Below, piece by piece: positions 36,495-45,603 of a stretch of DNA of 64,000 bases. Source of the DNA: Halopiger xanaduensis SH-6 (GTDB lineage: Archaea; Halobacteriota; Halobacteria; Halobacteriales; Natrialbaceae); contig NC_015666.1 of NCBI RefSeq assembly GCF_000217715.1, positions 1,128,270 to 1,192,269 on the forward strand. Direction: 5' to 3'. The notes under the pieces were generated by a model. It was given only the letters and a program-made list of their open reading frames with translations. It was not told the DNA's origin and did no database searches. Position numbers and translations under genes: made by a program. Numbering within the stretch: position 1 is the stretch's first letter; every line of letters starts with the position of its first letter.

Positions 36495-36947
36495 ATGACT
36501 GCCGTACGCGTTGCCGACGACGAGCACCGACGAGCGGACGCGTTCGCCGTCCGACAAACCGTCTTCGTCGAGGAACAGGGCGTCGACGAGGACCTCGAGT
36601 ACGACGAACACGACGAACCGGACGCGGACGCCGTCCACTTCGTCGCCTACGCCGGCGGCCAGCCGGTCGGGGCCGCGCGGCTCCGCGAGTACGAGACCGA
36701 CGACGGTGATGTCGTCGGCAAAGTCGAACGCGTCGCCGTCCTCGAGTCCCACCGCGAGGCCGGCGTCGGCCGCGAACTAATGGATGCTACTGAAGCGGCG
36801 GCTCGAGAACGCGGGTTCGGGGCGATCAAACTCCACGCGCAGATGCGCGTCGAGGGATTCTACCGCTCGCTCGGCTACGAGTCGCGGGGCGAGGAGTTCG
36901 AAGAGGCCGGCATTCCGCACGTCGAGATGCGCAAGTCGCTGGACTGA
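36495..36947 (+). CDS. GNAT family N-acetyltransferase
   Basis: 150 residues. The acetyl-CoA binding loop is in VERVAVLESHREAGVGRELM (V-x-x-x-R-G-x-G/A-like), with the expected strand before it (GAARLRE). The end has GFYRSLGYESRGEEFEEAGIPHVEM, as in ElaA-like acetyltransferases. The substrate is unknown. The short spacing after the icd hairpin array suggests an independent transcript. Confidence 0.85.
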   Translation: MTAVRVADDEHRRADAFAVRQTVFVEEQGVDEDLEYDEHDEPDADAVHFVAYAGGQPVGAARLREYETDDGDVVGKVERVAVLESHREAGVGRELMDATEAAARERGFGAIKLHAQMRVEGFYRSLGYESRGEEFEEAGIPHVEMRKSLD

Positions 36948-37016
36948 GCAAAACCGTAGTTGATCGCGTCCCGGCGAGTAGAATCGCGAGCGCTCGAGTC
37001 GCGTCGTCTTCTCTCT

Positions 37017-38396
37017 TCACTCGAGAAGCCGTTCTCGAGCGTACTTCCCGGCAAGACCGACGATCGCCAGCGCCATCGCCGCCGCGAAGACGATCACGAA
37101 CGCCGAGGCCGGTTCGGTCGCCGTCTGCAGTTCCTCGAGGACGAACTCGCCCGCGAGGGCAGCCGCGACGCCGAACAGGACGAGGCCACCGAGGTTCTCG
37201 AGGAGCGAGTTCGTCTTCGGTGCGGAGACGACGTCAGGATCATTCAGCAGGTAGAGGATCACGGCCAGCGCGAACGGCGTCCCGACGAGGCCGAAGGCCA
37301 GCACGAGGACGAGCACCTGCAGGAACGCGCCCTGCAGGAACGCGCCGGCGGCGGAGGCGAGCGCGACGGCGACCAGCGCCCCGCGGTAGCGCGGGTCGTC
37401 GACGGACCGCTCCCAGCCGAGTTTGTCGGCCAGCAGGTACGGCGGGACGATCGTGTTGCCACCGAGCGTCGACACCGCGGCGCCCCAGAGCCCGAGCAGG
37501 AAGATCCACATCGCGTACTCGCCGGCGACCGGCTCGAGCGCCTGAGCCGCTTGAATTTCATCGACCGTTCCGGGGTCGACGCCGGCCTCCGGGAGGATAC
37601 TCGCCGCGACGAGGAAGACGGCGAGGCTGAAGACGCCGAACGCGACCAGCATCGAGCTGACGACGTCGAAGGTCGCGATGTCGCGGTCGCGTTCGGTCCA
37701 GCCGCGGGCGCCCATCGTGTAGCTCTGCATCGTCAGCAGCGTGATGTGGACCGCGCCGCCGAGGATGCCGGCGGCGACGGCCGCGCCGCCGAGACCCGAG
37801 CCCGGAATTTCGGGGACGAGCCCGGTCGCTGCCGCGGCCGGATCGATCGGCGCGACGAGCGCCGACGCGACGAACGCGAGGACGACCAGCGAGACGAGCA
37901 CCTTGGCGCCCAGTTCGGCGATCCGGTAGCCCCCGCCGGCCAGCCCGAGCGCGAGGATTACGGCCCATCCGACGCCCCAGAACCGGGGATCGGCCAGCGC
38001 GGCGATTCCGATCCCGACGCTGCCGACGATCGTCGCGCTCACGTCCGCCAGCGTCAGCATGATCGCGAGTTGCGCCAGCCCCGCCGCGAGGACGGCGTCG
38101 ATCACGAGCACCCACGCCCAGAACGAGCCGAGGTGCTCCTCGACGACCGCGACGATCCCCTTCTCGGTCAACAGCCCCAGTCGCATCGCGAGGTACTGGC
38201 CGGTCGCGCCCAGCACCGCCGAAAGGAGGACGACCCACAGCAGCGCGTAGCCGTAGCTCGCCCCCGCGACGACGAGGCTGGCCATCGTCGCCGGACCGGC
38301 CGCGATCGCGCCGGCGAGCCAGGTCGGTCCCAGCCGTCTTAGAAACCGTCCGATTCGTCCGCCCGTCCACCGCTCTGAATGCGTCTCGGTTGCCAT
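37017..38396 (-). CDS. NRAMP-like divalent metal transporter with altered metal site
   Basis: 459 residues with about eleven hydrophobic helices in the LeuT-like NRAMP arrangement. The first helix is LGPTWLAGAIAAGPATMASLVVAGASYGY, so the canonical DPGN metal-binding motif is replaced by GPAT. The sixth helix reads GAVHITLLTMQSY in place of the usual MPH motif. Without those ligands the substrate may not be Mn2+/Fe2+. It stands alone with an AT-rich promoter region (actatataactgg, about 38416-38430). Confidence 0.75.
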   Translation of the reverse strand: MATETHSERWTGGRIGRFLRRLGPTWLAGAIAAGPATMASLVVAGASYGYALLWVVLLSAVLGATGQYLAMRLGLLTEKGIVAVVEEHLGSFWAWVLVIDAVLAAGLAQLAIMLTLADVSATIVGSVGIGIAALADPRFWGVGWAVILALGLAGGGYRIAELGAKVLVSLVVLAFVASALVAPIDPAAAATGLVPEIPGSGLGGAAVAAGILGGAVHITLLTMQSYTMGARGWTERDRDIATFDVVSSMLVAFGVFSLAVFLVAASILPEAGVDPGTVDEIQAAQALEPVAGEYAMWIFLLGLWGAAVSTLGGNTIVPPYLLADKLGWERSVDDPRYRGALVAVALASAAGAFLQGAFLQVLVLVLAFGLVGTPFALAVILYLLNDPDVVSAPKTNSLLENLGGLVLFGVAAALAGEFVLEELQTATEPASAFVIVFAAAMALAIVGLAGKYARERLLE

Positions 38397-38610
38397 CGAC
38401 GGTTCTTGCGAACTGAACTATATAACTGGATGGTATTTATCTGTGGTAGGTACGGTAGAACGGCGATTGATCCGCGTCGATCAGTCCGCTCGAGCCGACC
38501 GTCGGTACCTTACAGGAACCGAACCGCTCACCGGCGGTGAGTACGACGACCGCACGCTCGAGTACGATCAGAACATCGAATAGTCGTCGTTCGCGAGCGC
38601 CGTTTGCGCC

Positions 38611-38952
38611 CTATTCGTCCTGCCAGCTCGGATTCTCCCGCGGCGGGCTGAAGATGTCGACGCCGCGGACCGGTTCGTCGCCGCGGTTCTCGGCGGCGTG
38701 GGGCTGGTCGCCCGGAATCGCGTAGGAATCGCCGGGCCCGCAGGTGATCTCGTCATCCTCGGTCAGGAAGGTCAGTTCGCCCTCGTAGATGAAGCCGGTC
38801 TGTTCGTGGGGGTGGCTGTGCTCCTCGACCGTCGCGCCGGCTTCGATCTCGAAGTGCTGGACGTTCATCGACTCGGAGCCGGCCATCAGCGCCAGGTGGA
38901 CGCCGTCGGCCGCCTCCGCGGCCTCGAGGTCAGCGAGTGAGACGCGTTCCAT
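38611..38952 (-). CDS. Cupin domain protein
   Basis: 113 residues from the ATG at 38952. Cupin motif 1 is EEHSHPHEQTGFIYEGELTF, carrying two His and a Glu, and motif 2 is PGDSYAIPGDQPHAAEN with the last His. The complete metal site is present. Small single-domain cupins of this kind have unknown substrates. Confidence 0.85.
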   Translation of the reverse strand: MERVSLADLEAAEAADGVHLALMAGSESMNVQHFEIEAGATVEEHSHPHEQTGFIYEGELTFLTEDDEITCGPGDSYAIPGDQPHAAENRGDEPVRGVDIFSPPRENPSWQDE

Positions 38953-39117
38953 ACCGGCTAGCAGCGACGGTCTCGGACATAGTTCCTCGGGTCCTGCGAG
39001 AACCGACACCGGAACGGATACCGAGATCGATCCCGATCTCGATCGGACGCGGTGCGAACCACTTCCGCCGCGCGTACCGAAGGTTCAACTACCGCCCGAA
39101 CCCACCTCGAGACGAGC

Positions 39118-39642
39118 ATGTACGCCGTCGTCGGCTGTAGCGAGTGTTCGAACCTCTGGATCATCGAAGGGCGGTCGGAGACGACCCAGTGTCCCCGCTG
39201 CGGCGCCCGAAAGGCCTACGAGAAGCGCAAGAAGTTCGTCGAGACCGACGACGCCGGCCACGCCCGGGACGTGCGCGCCTCGATGCTCGCGAACCGGCAA
39301 GGGGAGGGCGAGGCCTTCGCCGAACTGGACTCGTTCGACGCCCTCGAGGACGAGGTGGCCGACGGCGTCGTCGACGACGAAGAATACCTCGAGCAGTCCG
39401 GGCTGGACGTCGACGCGGTCGAAGCCGCCGGCGAGCGCGATCCGCGCGGGCCGACCCGCAGCGGCAGCAAGCAGGAGATCATCCGCGAGGCGCTGCGGGA
39501 ACTCGAGCGGCCGACGGAGGACGAGGTCGTCGAGTACGCCGGCGAGCGCGGCGTTTCAGCCGATGACGTTCGGACGGGGCTCGAGAAACTGACGCGACGC
39601 GGCGACGTCAGCGAGAGTCGCGGGCGGTACCGACTGTTGTAA
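39118..39642 (+). CDS. DUF5817 protein (zinc ribbon plus winged helix)
   Basis: 174 residues from the ATG at 39118. The N-terminal zinc ribbon (CSECSNLWIIE and CPRCGARKAYEKRKK) is followed by an acidic linker and a C-terminal winged-helix domain (KQEIIREALRELERPTEDEVVEYAGERGVSADDVRTGLEKL). It resembles haloarchaeal DUF5817 proteins and probably binds DNA or RNA. Confidence 0.75.
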   Translation: MYAVVGCSECSNLWIIEGRSETTQCPRCGARKAYEKRKKFVETDDAGHARDVRASMLANRQGEGEAFAELDSFDALEDEVADGVVDDEEYLEQSGLDVDAVEAAGERDPRGPTRSGSKQEIIREALRELERPTEDEVVEYAGERGVSADDVRTGLEKLTRRGDVSESRGRYRLL

Positions 39643-39660
39643 TCGCGCTACTCCGGGTCG

Positions 39661-40911
39661 CTACCGACCGAGATCCTCGTGGGCGCTCGCCAGATGTCGC
39701 GACGAGAGCGCCGCGAGCAGCGAGAGTTCGCCGGCGAGCGCGCCGACGGCGATGATTTCGGCCAGCGCGTCGGCGTTCGAGCCCGGCGGGTCGCCGCCGC
39801 CTCGCAGGCCGAGGATGTCGAGCGCCTCGGCCTGAGTCGGGAGCTTCGTGCCGCCGCCGACGGTGCCGACCTCGAGGGAAGCCAGCGAGACGCTGGCGTA
39901 GAGGTCCGCGGGGCCGCCGTCTTCAGATCCGCGCGTGTCCATCGTCGTGATCGCGTTCGCGCCCTCGACGACCTGGGCCTCGTCCTGCCCGGTCGCGAGG
40001 AATGCCGCAGCGACGACGTTCGCGGCGTGGGCGTTGAAGCCGAGGCTGCCGGCCTTGGCGCTTCCCGTGAGATTCTTGCGGGTGTTGGCCTCGACGATGG
40101 CCTCGGCGGTCGTGTGCAGGCGCTCCTCGACGAGTTCGCCGGGGATCACGACGTCCGCGGTGACCGAGCGGCCCCGGCCCTCGACGGCGTTGACGGCGGC
40201 GGGTTTCTTGTCCGAGCAGAGGTTCCCGGACAGGGCGACGAGGTCGGCCGGCGTCTCGTTCTCGACGACCTCGCAGGCCTCGCCGGTGGCGATCGTGGCC
40301 ATGTTCATCCCCATCGCGTCCTTGGTGTCGTAGGCAAAGCGCAGGTAGACCGAGTCCCCGACGACGTAGGGTTCGACGTCGATCAGTTCGCCGTGGCTGG
40401 TCGTGGACTCGGCGGCCTCGCGCAGGGCGTCGGTGTTGTCGTCGACCCACTCGACGACCTCGGCGGCCTCGGCGACGCCGTCGACCCGAAAGACCGGCGC
40501 GCGGGTCATCCCGTTTTTCGTCACCCGGGCGTCTGCGCCGCCTGCCGAGCGGATCACCGAGAGTCCCCGATTCACGGACGCCAGCAGCGCGCCCTCCGTC
40601 GTCGCGAGCGGGAGGTAGTGTTCGCCGTCAGCTGCGCCGCCGTCAATCGGCACGGGGCCGACGACGCCCATCGGCACCTGCGCCGCGCCGATCATGTTCT
40701 CGATGTTCGGGTCGGCCTGCTCGGCGTCGAACGTGTAATCGCCGACCGCCTCGAGGTCGGCGTCGGTTTCCCGCTCGACGAGCAGCCGGCGGGCTTCGGC
40801 GGCGGCGTCGTAGTCGGCGTGCTCCTCGAGTTCGTGGATGCGGAGGTCGCCACTCTGGACCCGGTCGGCGAGGGTTGACGGGTCGGGATCGGCGTCCGAA
40901 TCGCTGGTCAT
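39661..40911 (-). CDS. hmgA: HMG-CoA reductase (class I)
   Basis: 416 residues. It catalyses the NADPH-dependent step to mevalonate for archaeal lipids. ENMIGAAQVPMGVVGP, the catalytic Glu in ATTEGALLASV, DAMGMNM (NADP loop), the catalytic Lys in SDKKPAAVN, the Asp in GQDEAQVVE, and the C-terminal His in SRHLASAHEDLGR are all present. It is the target of statins, which inhibit haloarchaea. Confidence 0.96.
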   Translation of the reverse strand: MTSDSDADPDPSTLADRVQSGDLRIHELEEHADYDAAAEARRLLVERETDADLEAVGDYTFDAEQADPNIENMIGAAQVPMGVVGPVPIDGGAADGEHYLPLATTEGALLASVNRGLSVIRSAGGADARVTKNGMTRAPVFRVDGVAEAAEVVEWVDDNTDALREAAESTTSHGELIDVEPYVVGDSVYLRFAYDTKDAMGMNMATIATGEACEVVENETPADLVALSGNLCSDKKPAAVNAVEGRGRSVTADVVIPGELVEERLHTTAEAIVEANTRKNLTGSAKAGSLGFNAHAANVVAAAFLATGQDEAQVVEGANAITTMDTRGSEDGGPADLYASVSLASLEVGTVGGGTKLPTQAEALDILGLRGGGDPPGSNADALAEIIAVGALAGELSLLAALSSRHLASAHEDLGR

Positions 40912-41000
40912 GACTCAGAAGAGCGGGTGCCCGGTCCTAAGGATTGCTGATTCCGGCGTCGGGACGACACGAGAGGTACGGCTCCGTCGCTGGTTCCCGC

Positions 41001-41420
41001 TCACGGCGCAGTATCTGCCGTACTCGATCGGTACCCCTCCAGTACCTCGTAACAGAGCAGGCCCGCGAACGCGCCGATACCGATCGCGCCGAGCAGCGTG
41101 TACTGGACCGTCTCGAGGTCGTCGAACGCGATCGACCACGACCAGTCAACGTCCGCACCGCCGACGATGACGAGCGCGAACACGCCGCTGAAGGCGACAG
41201 CGAACCGCACTCGCGTCCGCGGCGACACGTCCCCGCTACCGGTGGCCGCGAGGTAGAGCTGCGGGGCGACGACCGGCAGTCCGTAGACGACGAGAAACGC
41301 GACCAGAGGGTACTCGCCGGCGGCGACGCCGGTCACAGTCTCGAGGGCGAGCAGTCCGACGATCGCGAGCACGAAGAGGACGAACGAACCGGCGATAACG
41401 CGGTTCTCGCGGGAGACCAT
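41001..41420 (-). CDS. Four-helix membrane protein of unknown function
   Basis: 139 residues with four hydrophobic segments (about 9-30, 37-58, 72-90 and 108-125) and short polar ends. No family motif is recognised. It lies between the hmgA start and a divergent amidohydrolase gene. Confidence 0.55.
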   Translation of the reverse strand: MVSRENRVIAGSFVLFVLAIVGLLALETVTGVAAGEYPLVAFLVVYGLPVVAPQLYLAATGSGDVSPRTRVRFAVAFSGVFALVIVGGADVDWSWSIAFDDLETVQYTLLGAIGIGAFAGLLCYEVLEGYRSSTADTAP

Positions 41421-41557
41421 ACGAACGAATCGTGGCGCGGAACTATCAACGTTGCTTCTTGTCGATCGATAGACACTGTCCTCGGCTCCTCGAGCGCTAC
41501 CGCGAGCGAACGGCCGCCTTCACAACCGTTTTGCGCCTCGCACGCGCGCTTGCAAGC

Positions 41558-43144
41558 ATGACCGAGGCCGCCGACCGCCTGTTTACGAACGCGGAGATCC
41601 ACTCGCTGACGGAGCCCGATACCGTCTACGAAGCCGCGGCCGTCCGCGACGGCGAAATCGTCCGTCTCGCGGACGCCTACGAAGTCGAGTTCCTCGCCGG
41701 CGTCGAGACCGAGGTGATCGACTGCGGCGGACGGGTCGTCCTCCCCGGGTTCATCGACGCCCACACGCACATGGAGCAACTCGGCCAGCACTTGGTCCAC
41801 GCGGACCTTTCGCAGGCCGACAGCGCCGACGAGTGTCTCGAGTTGCTCGCCGCGGAGGCCGAGCGCACCGCTGCGGACGCCGACGGCGACGCGTCGGACG
41901 ACTGGATCCTCGGCTTCGGCTACGACGAGAGCGAGTGGACCGATCGCTCGAGCAGACTCACCCGCGCCGACCTCGATGCGGTCAGCGAGGACCGGCCGAT
42001 CGCCGCGCTGCGGGTGGACCTGCACACCGTCTCGCTGAACTCCGCCGCCCTCGAGCGGCTGGCGGACGACCTTCCGGAGTCGGATCTACACTACGAGGAC
42101 GGCGAGCCGACCGGCGTCGCCGTCGAGGACGCCGCCGAGGCCGTCCGCCGGGAGGTTACGGCCGACCGCGAGGCGATGCGCGAGGTCCTCGAGGCGGCGA
42201 CCGAGCGCGCCGTCGAACTCGGCGTCACGGGGGTCCACGACAAAGTTCGCAATTCCAAGGCGCCCCGCGTCTACCGCGAGCTGGCCGCCGACGGCGACCT
42301 CCCGCTGCGCGTGCGGATCGACTACTGGAGCGACCACCTCGAGAGCCTGGTCGATGTCGGGTTGACGACCAACGCCGGCGGCGACCTGGTGCGGACGGGG
42401 GCGATAAAGTCCTTTTCGGACGGCAGTCTGGGAAGTCAGACGGCGAAGCTCCGGGAGCCGTACGCCGATGCGGCCGACGATGGCGAGGACGAGGACGCCC
42501 GCGGCCAGTGGGTCGTCGACCCCGACGACCTCGCCGCCCTCGTCGAGCGCGCCGACGACGACGGCTACCAGCTTACCGTCCACGCCATCGGCGACGAGGC
42601 CATCGAGGAGACGCTGACGCGACTCGAGGACACCGCCGATCCGGCCGGGAGCCGCCACCGAATCGAACACGCCGAACTCGCGACCGACGACCAGTTCGAG
42701 CGCATGGCCGAGGCGGGAATCGTCGCCTCCATGCAGCCGAACTTCCACCGCTGGGCCGATGAGGGCGGCCTCTACGATCAACGACTCGGGGAGGAGCGGC
42801 GCAAGCGGACCAACCGGTTCCGGCGCGCCCTCGAGGCGGGCGCCCCGCTCGCGTTCGGCTCGGACTGCATGCCGCTGGATCCGCTGCTGGGGGTCCACCA
42901 CGCGGTCAACGCGCCGACCGAGCCCCAGCGGCTCTCGGTGACCGAGGCGCTGCGCGCGTACACGTCCGGCGCCGCCTACGCCGGCTTCGACGAGGACCGG
43001 CTCGGCACCCTCGAGGTCGGCAAGCGGGCGGATCTGGTCGTGCTCGAGGAATCGCCGTGGGAGCGAGCCGACCGGATCGACGAGATCGACGTGGCGATGA
43101 CCGTCGTCGACGGAGAGCCGGTCTTCGACGGTCGCGATCAGTAG
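41558..43144 (+). CDS. YtcJ-like metal-dependent amidohydrolase
   Basis: 528 residues from the ATG at 41558 (MTEAADRLFTNAEI). The metal-binding HTH motif is in LPGFIDAHTHMEQLG. Later ligands are in TVHAIGDEAIEETL, HRIEHAEL and FGSDCMPLDP. The carboxy-terminal beta-sandwich is completed by GKRADLVVLEESPW. Homologues of YtcJ type act on exoenzyme-derived or aryl amides; the substrate is not predictable. Confidence 0.86.
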   Translation: MTEAADRLFTNAEIHSLTEPDTVYEAAAVRDGEIVRLADAYEVEFLAGVETEVIDCGGRVVLPGFIDAHTHMEQLGQHLVHADLSQADSADECLELLAAEAERTAADADGDASDDWILGFGYDESEWTDRSSRLTRADLDAVSEDRPIAALRVDLHTVSLNSAALERLADDLPESDLHYEDGEPTGVAVEDAAEAVRREVTADREAMREVLEAATERAVELGVTGVHDKVRNSKAPRVYRELAADGDLPLRVRIDYWSDHLESLVDVGLTTNAGGDLVRTGAIKSFSDGSLGSQTAKLREPYADAADDGEDEDARGQWVVDPDDLAALVERADDDGYQLTVHAIGDEAIEETLTRLEDTADPAGSRHRIEHAELATDDQFERMAEAGIVASMQPNFHRWADEGGLYDQRLGEERRKRTNRFRRALEAGAPLAFGSDCMPLDPLLGVHHAVNAPTEPQRLSVTEALRAYTSGAAYAGFDEDRLGTLEVGKRADLVVLEESPWERADRIDEIDVAMTVVDGEPVFDGRDQ

Positions 43145-43205
43145 CGGACCGCAGTATTGAGGATCGGTACCAACTCTCATTGTCCTCGGCGGGGTACCTC
43201 GAGGT

Positions 43206-43865
43206 ATGAGCGCCTCGCGAGTCATCGCCGAACTCACGCTCGCCCACCCGGAGCTCGTGCTCGCGCCGACGATCGAGGCCGTCCCCGAGGTGTCCGCCGA
43301 ACTCGAGTACCAGACGATCGCCGGGCCGGGCGAGTACTACCTCTTCTTCGAGGTGTACGGCGGCGATTTCGGTCGCTTCGACCGGGCGATCGCAGACGAT
43401 CCGACGGTGTCGGAGCCGTCGATCATCATCGACGGCGGTGACTTCCGCGTGTACCGGATGCGGCTGACGTCGGCGGAGCGACTCGTCCTGCCCCGCGCCG
43501 CCGAACTCGGCATGCGCGTCCTCCGCGCCGAGAGCGCCCCCGGCGGCTGGGCGGCGACGCTCGAGGTTCCCGACCTCGACGACTTGCGGGCGTTTCGAGA
43601 GCACTGTCGGGACAAAGATGTCGACGTTATCGTCGATCGGCTCTATCACGCCGACGACACCAGCGCGGAGTCGGGCGGCGCCTACGGGCTGACGGCGGTT
43701 CAACGGGAAACCCTCGCAGCTGCGTACGACGCCGGCTACTTCAACGAGCCGCGGGACGCCTCGGTCGCAGATCTGGCCGATCGGCTCGGGATCTCCTCGT
43801 CCGCGGCAAGTAGCCGGCTCCGTCGGGCAATGCGTGCGCTCGTCCAGAGTACCCTTCGCCGGTGA
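43206..43865 (+). CDS. Bat-type HTH transcription regulator
   Basis: 219 residues. The N-terminal sensory-like domain of about 150 residues resembles the bacterioopsin-activator family. The C-terminal HTH_10 motif is LTAVQRETLAAAYDAGYFNEPRDASVADLADRLGISSSAASSRLRRAMRALV. It probably binds DNA as a regulator; targets are unknown. The stop codon overlaps a possible GGTGAC/GTCACC hairpin at 43861-43889. Confidence 0.85.
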   Translation: MSASRVIAELTLAHPELVLAPTIEAVPEVSAELEYQTIAGPGEYYLFFEVYGGDFGRFDRAIADDPTVSEPSIIIDGGDFRVYRMRLTSAERLVLPRAAELGMRVLRAESAPGGWAATLEVPDLDDLRAFREHCRDKDVDVIVDRLYHADDTSAESGGAYGLTAVQRETLAAAYDAGYFNEPRDASVADLADRLGISSSAASSRLRRAMRALVQSTLRR

Positions 43866-43971
43866 CCGTCCCCCTGCTGGCGTGTCACCGACCGCAGCGT
43901 CCAGCCTGAGTATATAAAACCGGGCATATGCCGTACGCCGATTCAACCGGTCGCCGGGAGTACACTCCCCA

Positions 43972-44370
43972 ATGCACTCCGTTCTCGCCGATCACGACCG
44001 GGCGCTCGTCCACCGCGCCCACTTCGATCCCGCCGCGCCCGATCAACTGGTGGACGCGATCGTCACTGCGGTCGCGACCGTCGCCGATCGGGAGCCCGCG
44101 TCGATCCCGCCGCTGGCCGAGACGACCGACATCGACGCGCTCGAGGCGCTGATCGCCCACGCGCGGACGACCGGGTCCGCGATCGATACAACTGCCGTCG
44201 TCGAGGGGCTGGACGTTCGGGTGGTGTCCGACGGGCGAATTCTGGTGTACGACCGCACCGGGTTGGACGCCGTCGCGGCGGCCGCCTCGCCGCAGCCGTC
44301 GGCACAATCCGCGTCCGCATCCGCGGGCGAGCCAGCACACGACTCCGGAACTGACGCCGAAAGCAACTGA
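43972..44370 (+). CDS. HalOD1 output-domain protein
   Basis: 132 residues. The HalOD1 core (VDAIVTAVATVADREPASIPPLAETTDIDALEALIAHA and VVEGLDVRVVSDGRILVYD) is followed by a low-complexity Ser/Ala tail. Haloarchaeal HalOD1 domains are predicted signalling outputs. A clear TATATAAAA box lies at 43911-43919, giving a leader of about 34 nt. Confidence 0.8.
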   Translation: MHSVLADHDRALVHRAHFDPAAPDQLVDAIVTAVATVADREPASIPPLAETTDIDALEALIAHARTTGSAIDTTAVVEGLDVRVVSDGRILVYDRTGLDAVAAAASPQPSAQSASASAGEPAHDSGTDAESN

Positions 44371-44474
44371 GGGCACAGCCGGGCCGATTCTGTCCGCCAC
44401 GGCAGCCGCACAAACTTGCGCATTCCGGTGGAGTGGCTTTCTCGAGTGCCGTCCTCAGTGTCTTCTGATCCACT

Positions 44475-44942
44475 ATGACGTCCGAGACGAGCTACACCGA
44501 TTTCGTCGGCGAAGTACAGCACCGTATCGAAGCCGGCCGGCAGGCCGAAGCCGTCCGCACGACGCGGGCCGTCCTCGAGACGCTCGGCGAACGCGTTGAG
44601 GAGGGCGCCGCGACGGACGTCGCGAGCCCGCTGCCGATGGAGATCGACCGCTACCTGCTCGCGGCCGACCACGGCCAGCAGTTCGACTTCGACGAGTTCG
44701 TCACCCGCGTCCGCGAGCGGCTGAACTACGAGGATCTGGACCTCGAGACCGGCTACGGCCGGCCGTCGGGGATCGACGAATCGGACGCGGTGTTCCGAGC
44801 CAAGGCCGTCGTCGCGCTGCTGGCCGAGCGGGTCCCCGGCGGCGAGATAGGCAACATCGAGGCCCAACTCCCCGACGAGTACGGAGAGCTGTTCGAACTC
44901 GTCGACGCCGAGACGACGCCCTGGGAACAACGACAGGGATAG
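44475..44942 (+). CDS. DUF2267 family protein
   Basis: 155 residues of two repeated helical halves, with TRAVLETLGERVEEGAATDVASPLP and KAVVALLAERVPGGEIGNIEAQLP in corresponding positions, as in DUF2267 proteins. It is probably a stress-related soluble helical protein; its molecular role is not known. Confidence 0.8.
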   Translation: MTSETSYTDFVGEVQHRIEAGRQAEAVRTTRAVLETLGERVEEGAATDVASPLPMEIDRYLLAADHGQQFDFDEFVTRVRERLNYEDLDLETGYGRPSGIDESDAVFRAKAVVALLAERVPGGEIGNIEAQLPDEYGELFELVDAETTPWEQRQG

Positions 44943-45011
44943 ATCACGACAGCGGTGTCGAGCGGCAGTTTCGGTTTTCCGGCTCTGGATTCCCAGTACG
45001 GGTTTCGATCG

Positions 45012-45542
45012 CTACGTGCCGTGCAGGCACTCGAGTTCGTCGCCCGCCGCGCTCGTCACGGTGCCCCCGTCGCAGCCGAACTCCTCGTAGCGCGCTTCGG
45101 CCACGACGGCACCGGCCGGATCCCTGACGCGGACGGTCCCGTTCGTCTCGAGGCCGGATTCGGCCGAGCCGGCGTCGTTGTCGGCACCCGTGTACCGGAG
45201 GTAGACCGGCGGACTCGACAACAGGGTCGAATCGTCCCCATTTTCGTGGACGACTGCGAGTTGCGCCCCCGCCTCGAGCGTCAGGTCCGTAATCCGGTAC
45301 CGCCGATCGGCGGGGTGTTCGACGACGTATCCGGAGACGTTTCGGGGTTCGTCGGCGCCGTTCTCGAGGGCGACGTACGGGCCGTCGATGAAGTCGCGAT
45401 CCGCGTCGGCCGCGTAGACGCCGACGATGCGCAAACTATCGTCCGTTCCGGCGGGCCGGTTTCGGCGCTCGAGCGGTGCGAGGCAGCCGCCGAGTCCGGC
45501 GGCGGTGACGACGCTCGCCGCGAGAAGTTCCCGTCGGTTCAC
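45012..45542 (-). CDS. Tat-exported lipoprotein of unknown function
   Basis: 176 residues. A twin-arginine leader (MNRRELLAASVVTAAGLGGC) ends in a lipobox with Cys20, so it is predicted to be lipid-anchored outside. The mature domain is beta-rich (YVALENGADEPRNVSGYVVEHP, TLEAGAQLAVVHENG) and looks like a lamin-tail or Ig-like fold. No enzymatic motif is present. Confidence 0.75.
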   Translation of the reverse strand: MNRRELLAASVVTAAGLGGCLAPLERRNRPAGTDDSLRIVGVYAADADRDFIDGPYVALENGADEPRNVSGYVVEHPADRRYRITDLTLEAGAQLAVVHENGDDSTLLSSPPVYLRYTGADNDAGSAESGLETNGTVRVRDPAGAVVAEARYEEFGCDGGTVTSAAGDELECLHGT

Positions 45543-45603
45543 GGGTGGTACTCATCGTGGGCGACTAAAGCGCTGGTCCAAGGTCAAATCGCGATTTCAC
45601 CGG

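Noticed and set aside
43861-43889. Strong terminator after the Bat-type regulator
   Set aside because: GGTGAC/GTCACC pairs but with a long loop, and no T-run follows, so it is only mentioned in the gene entry.
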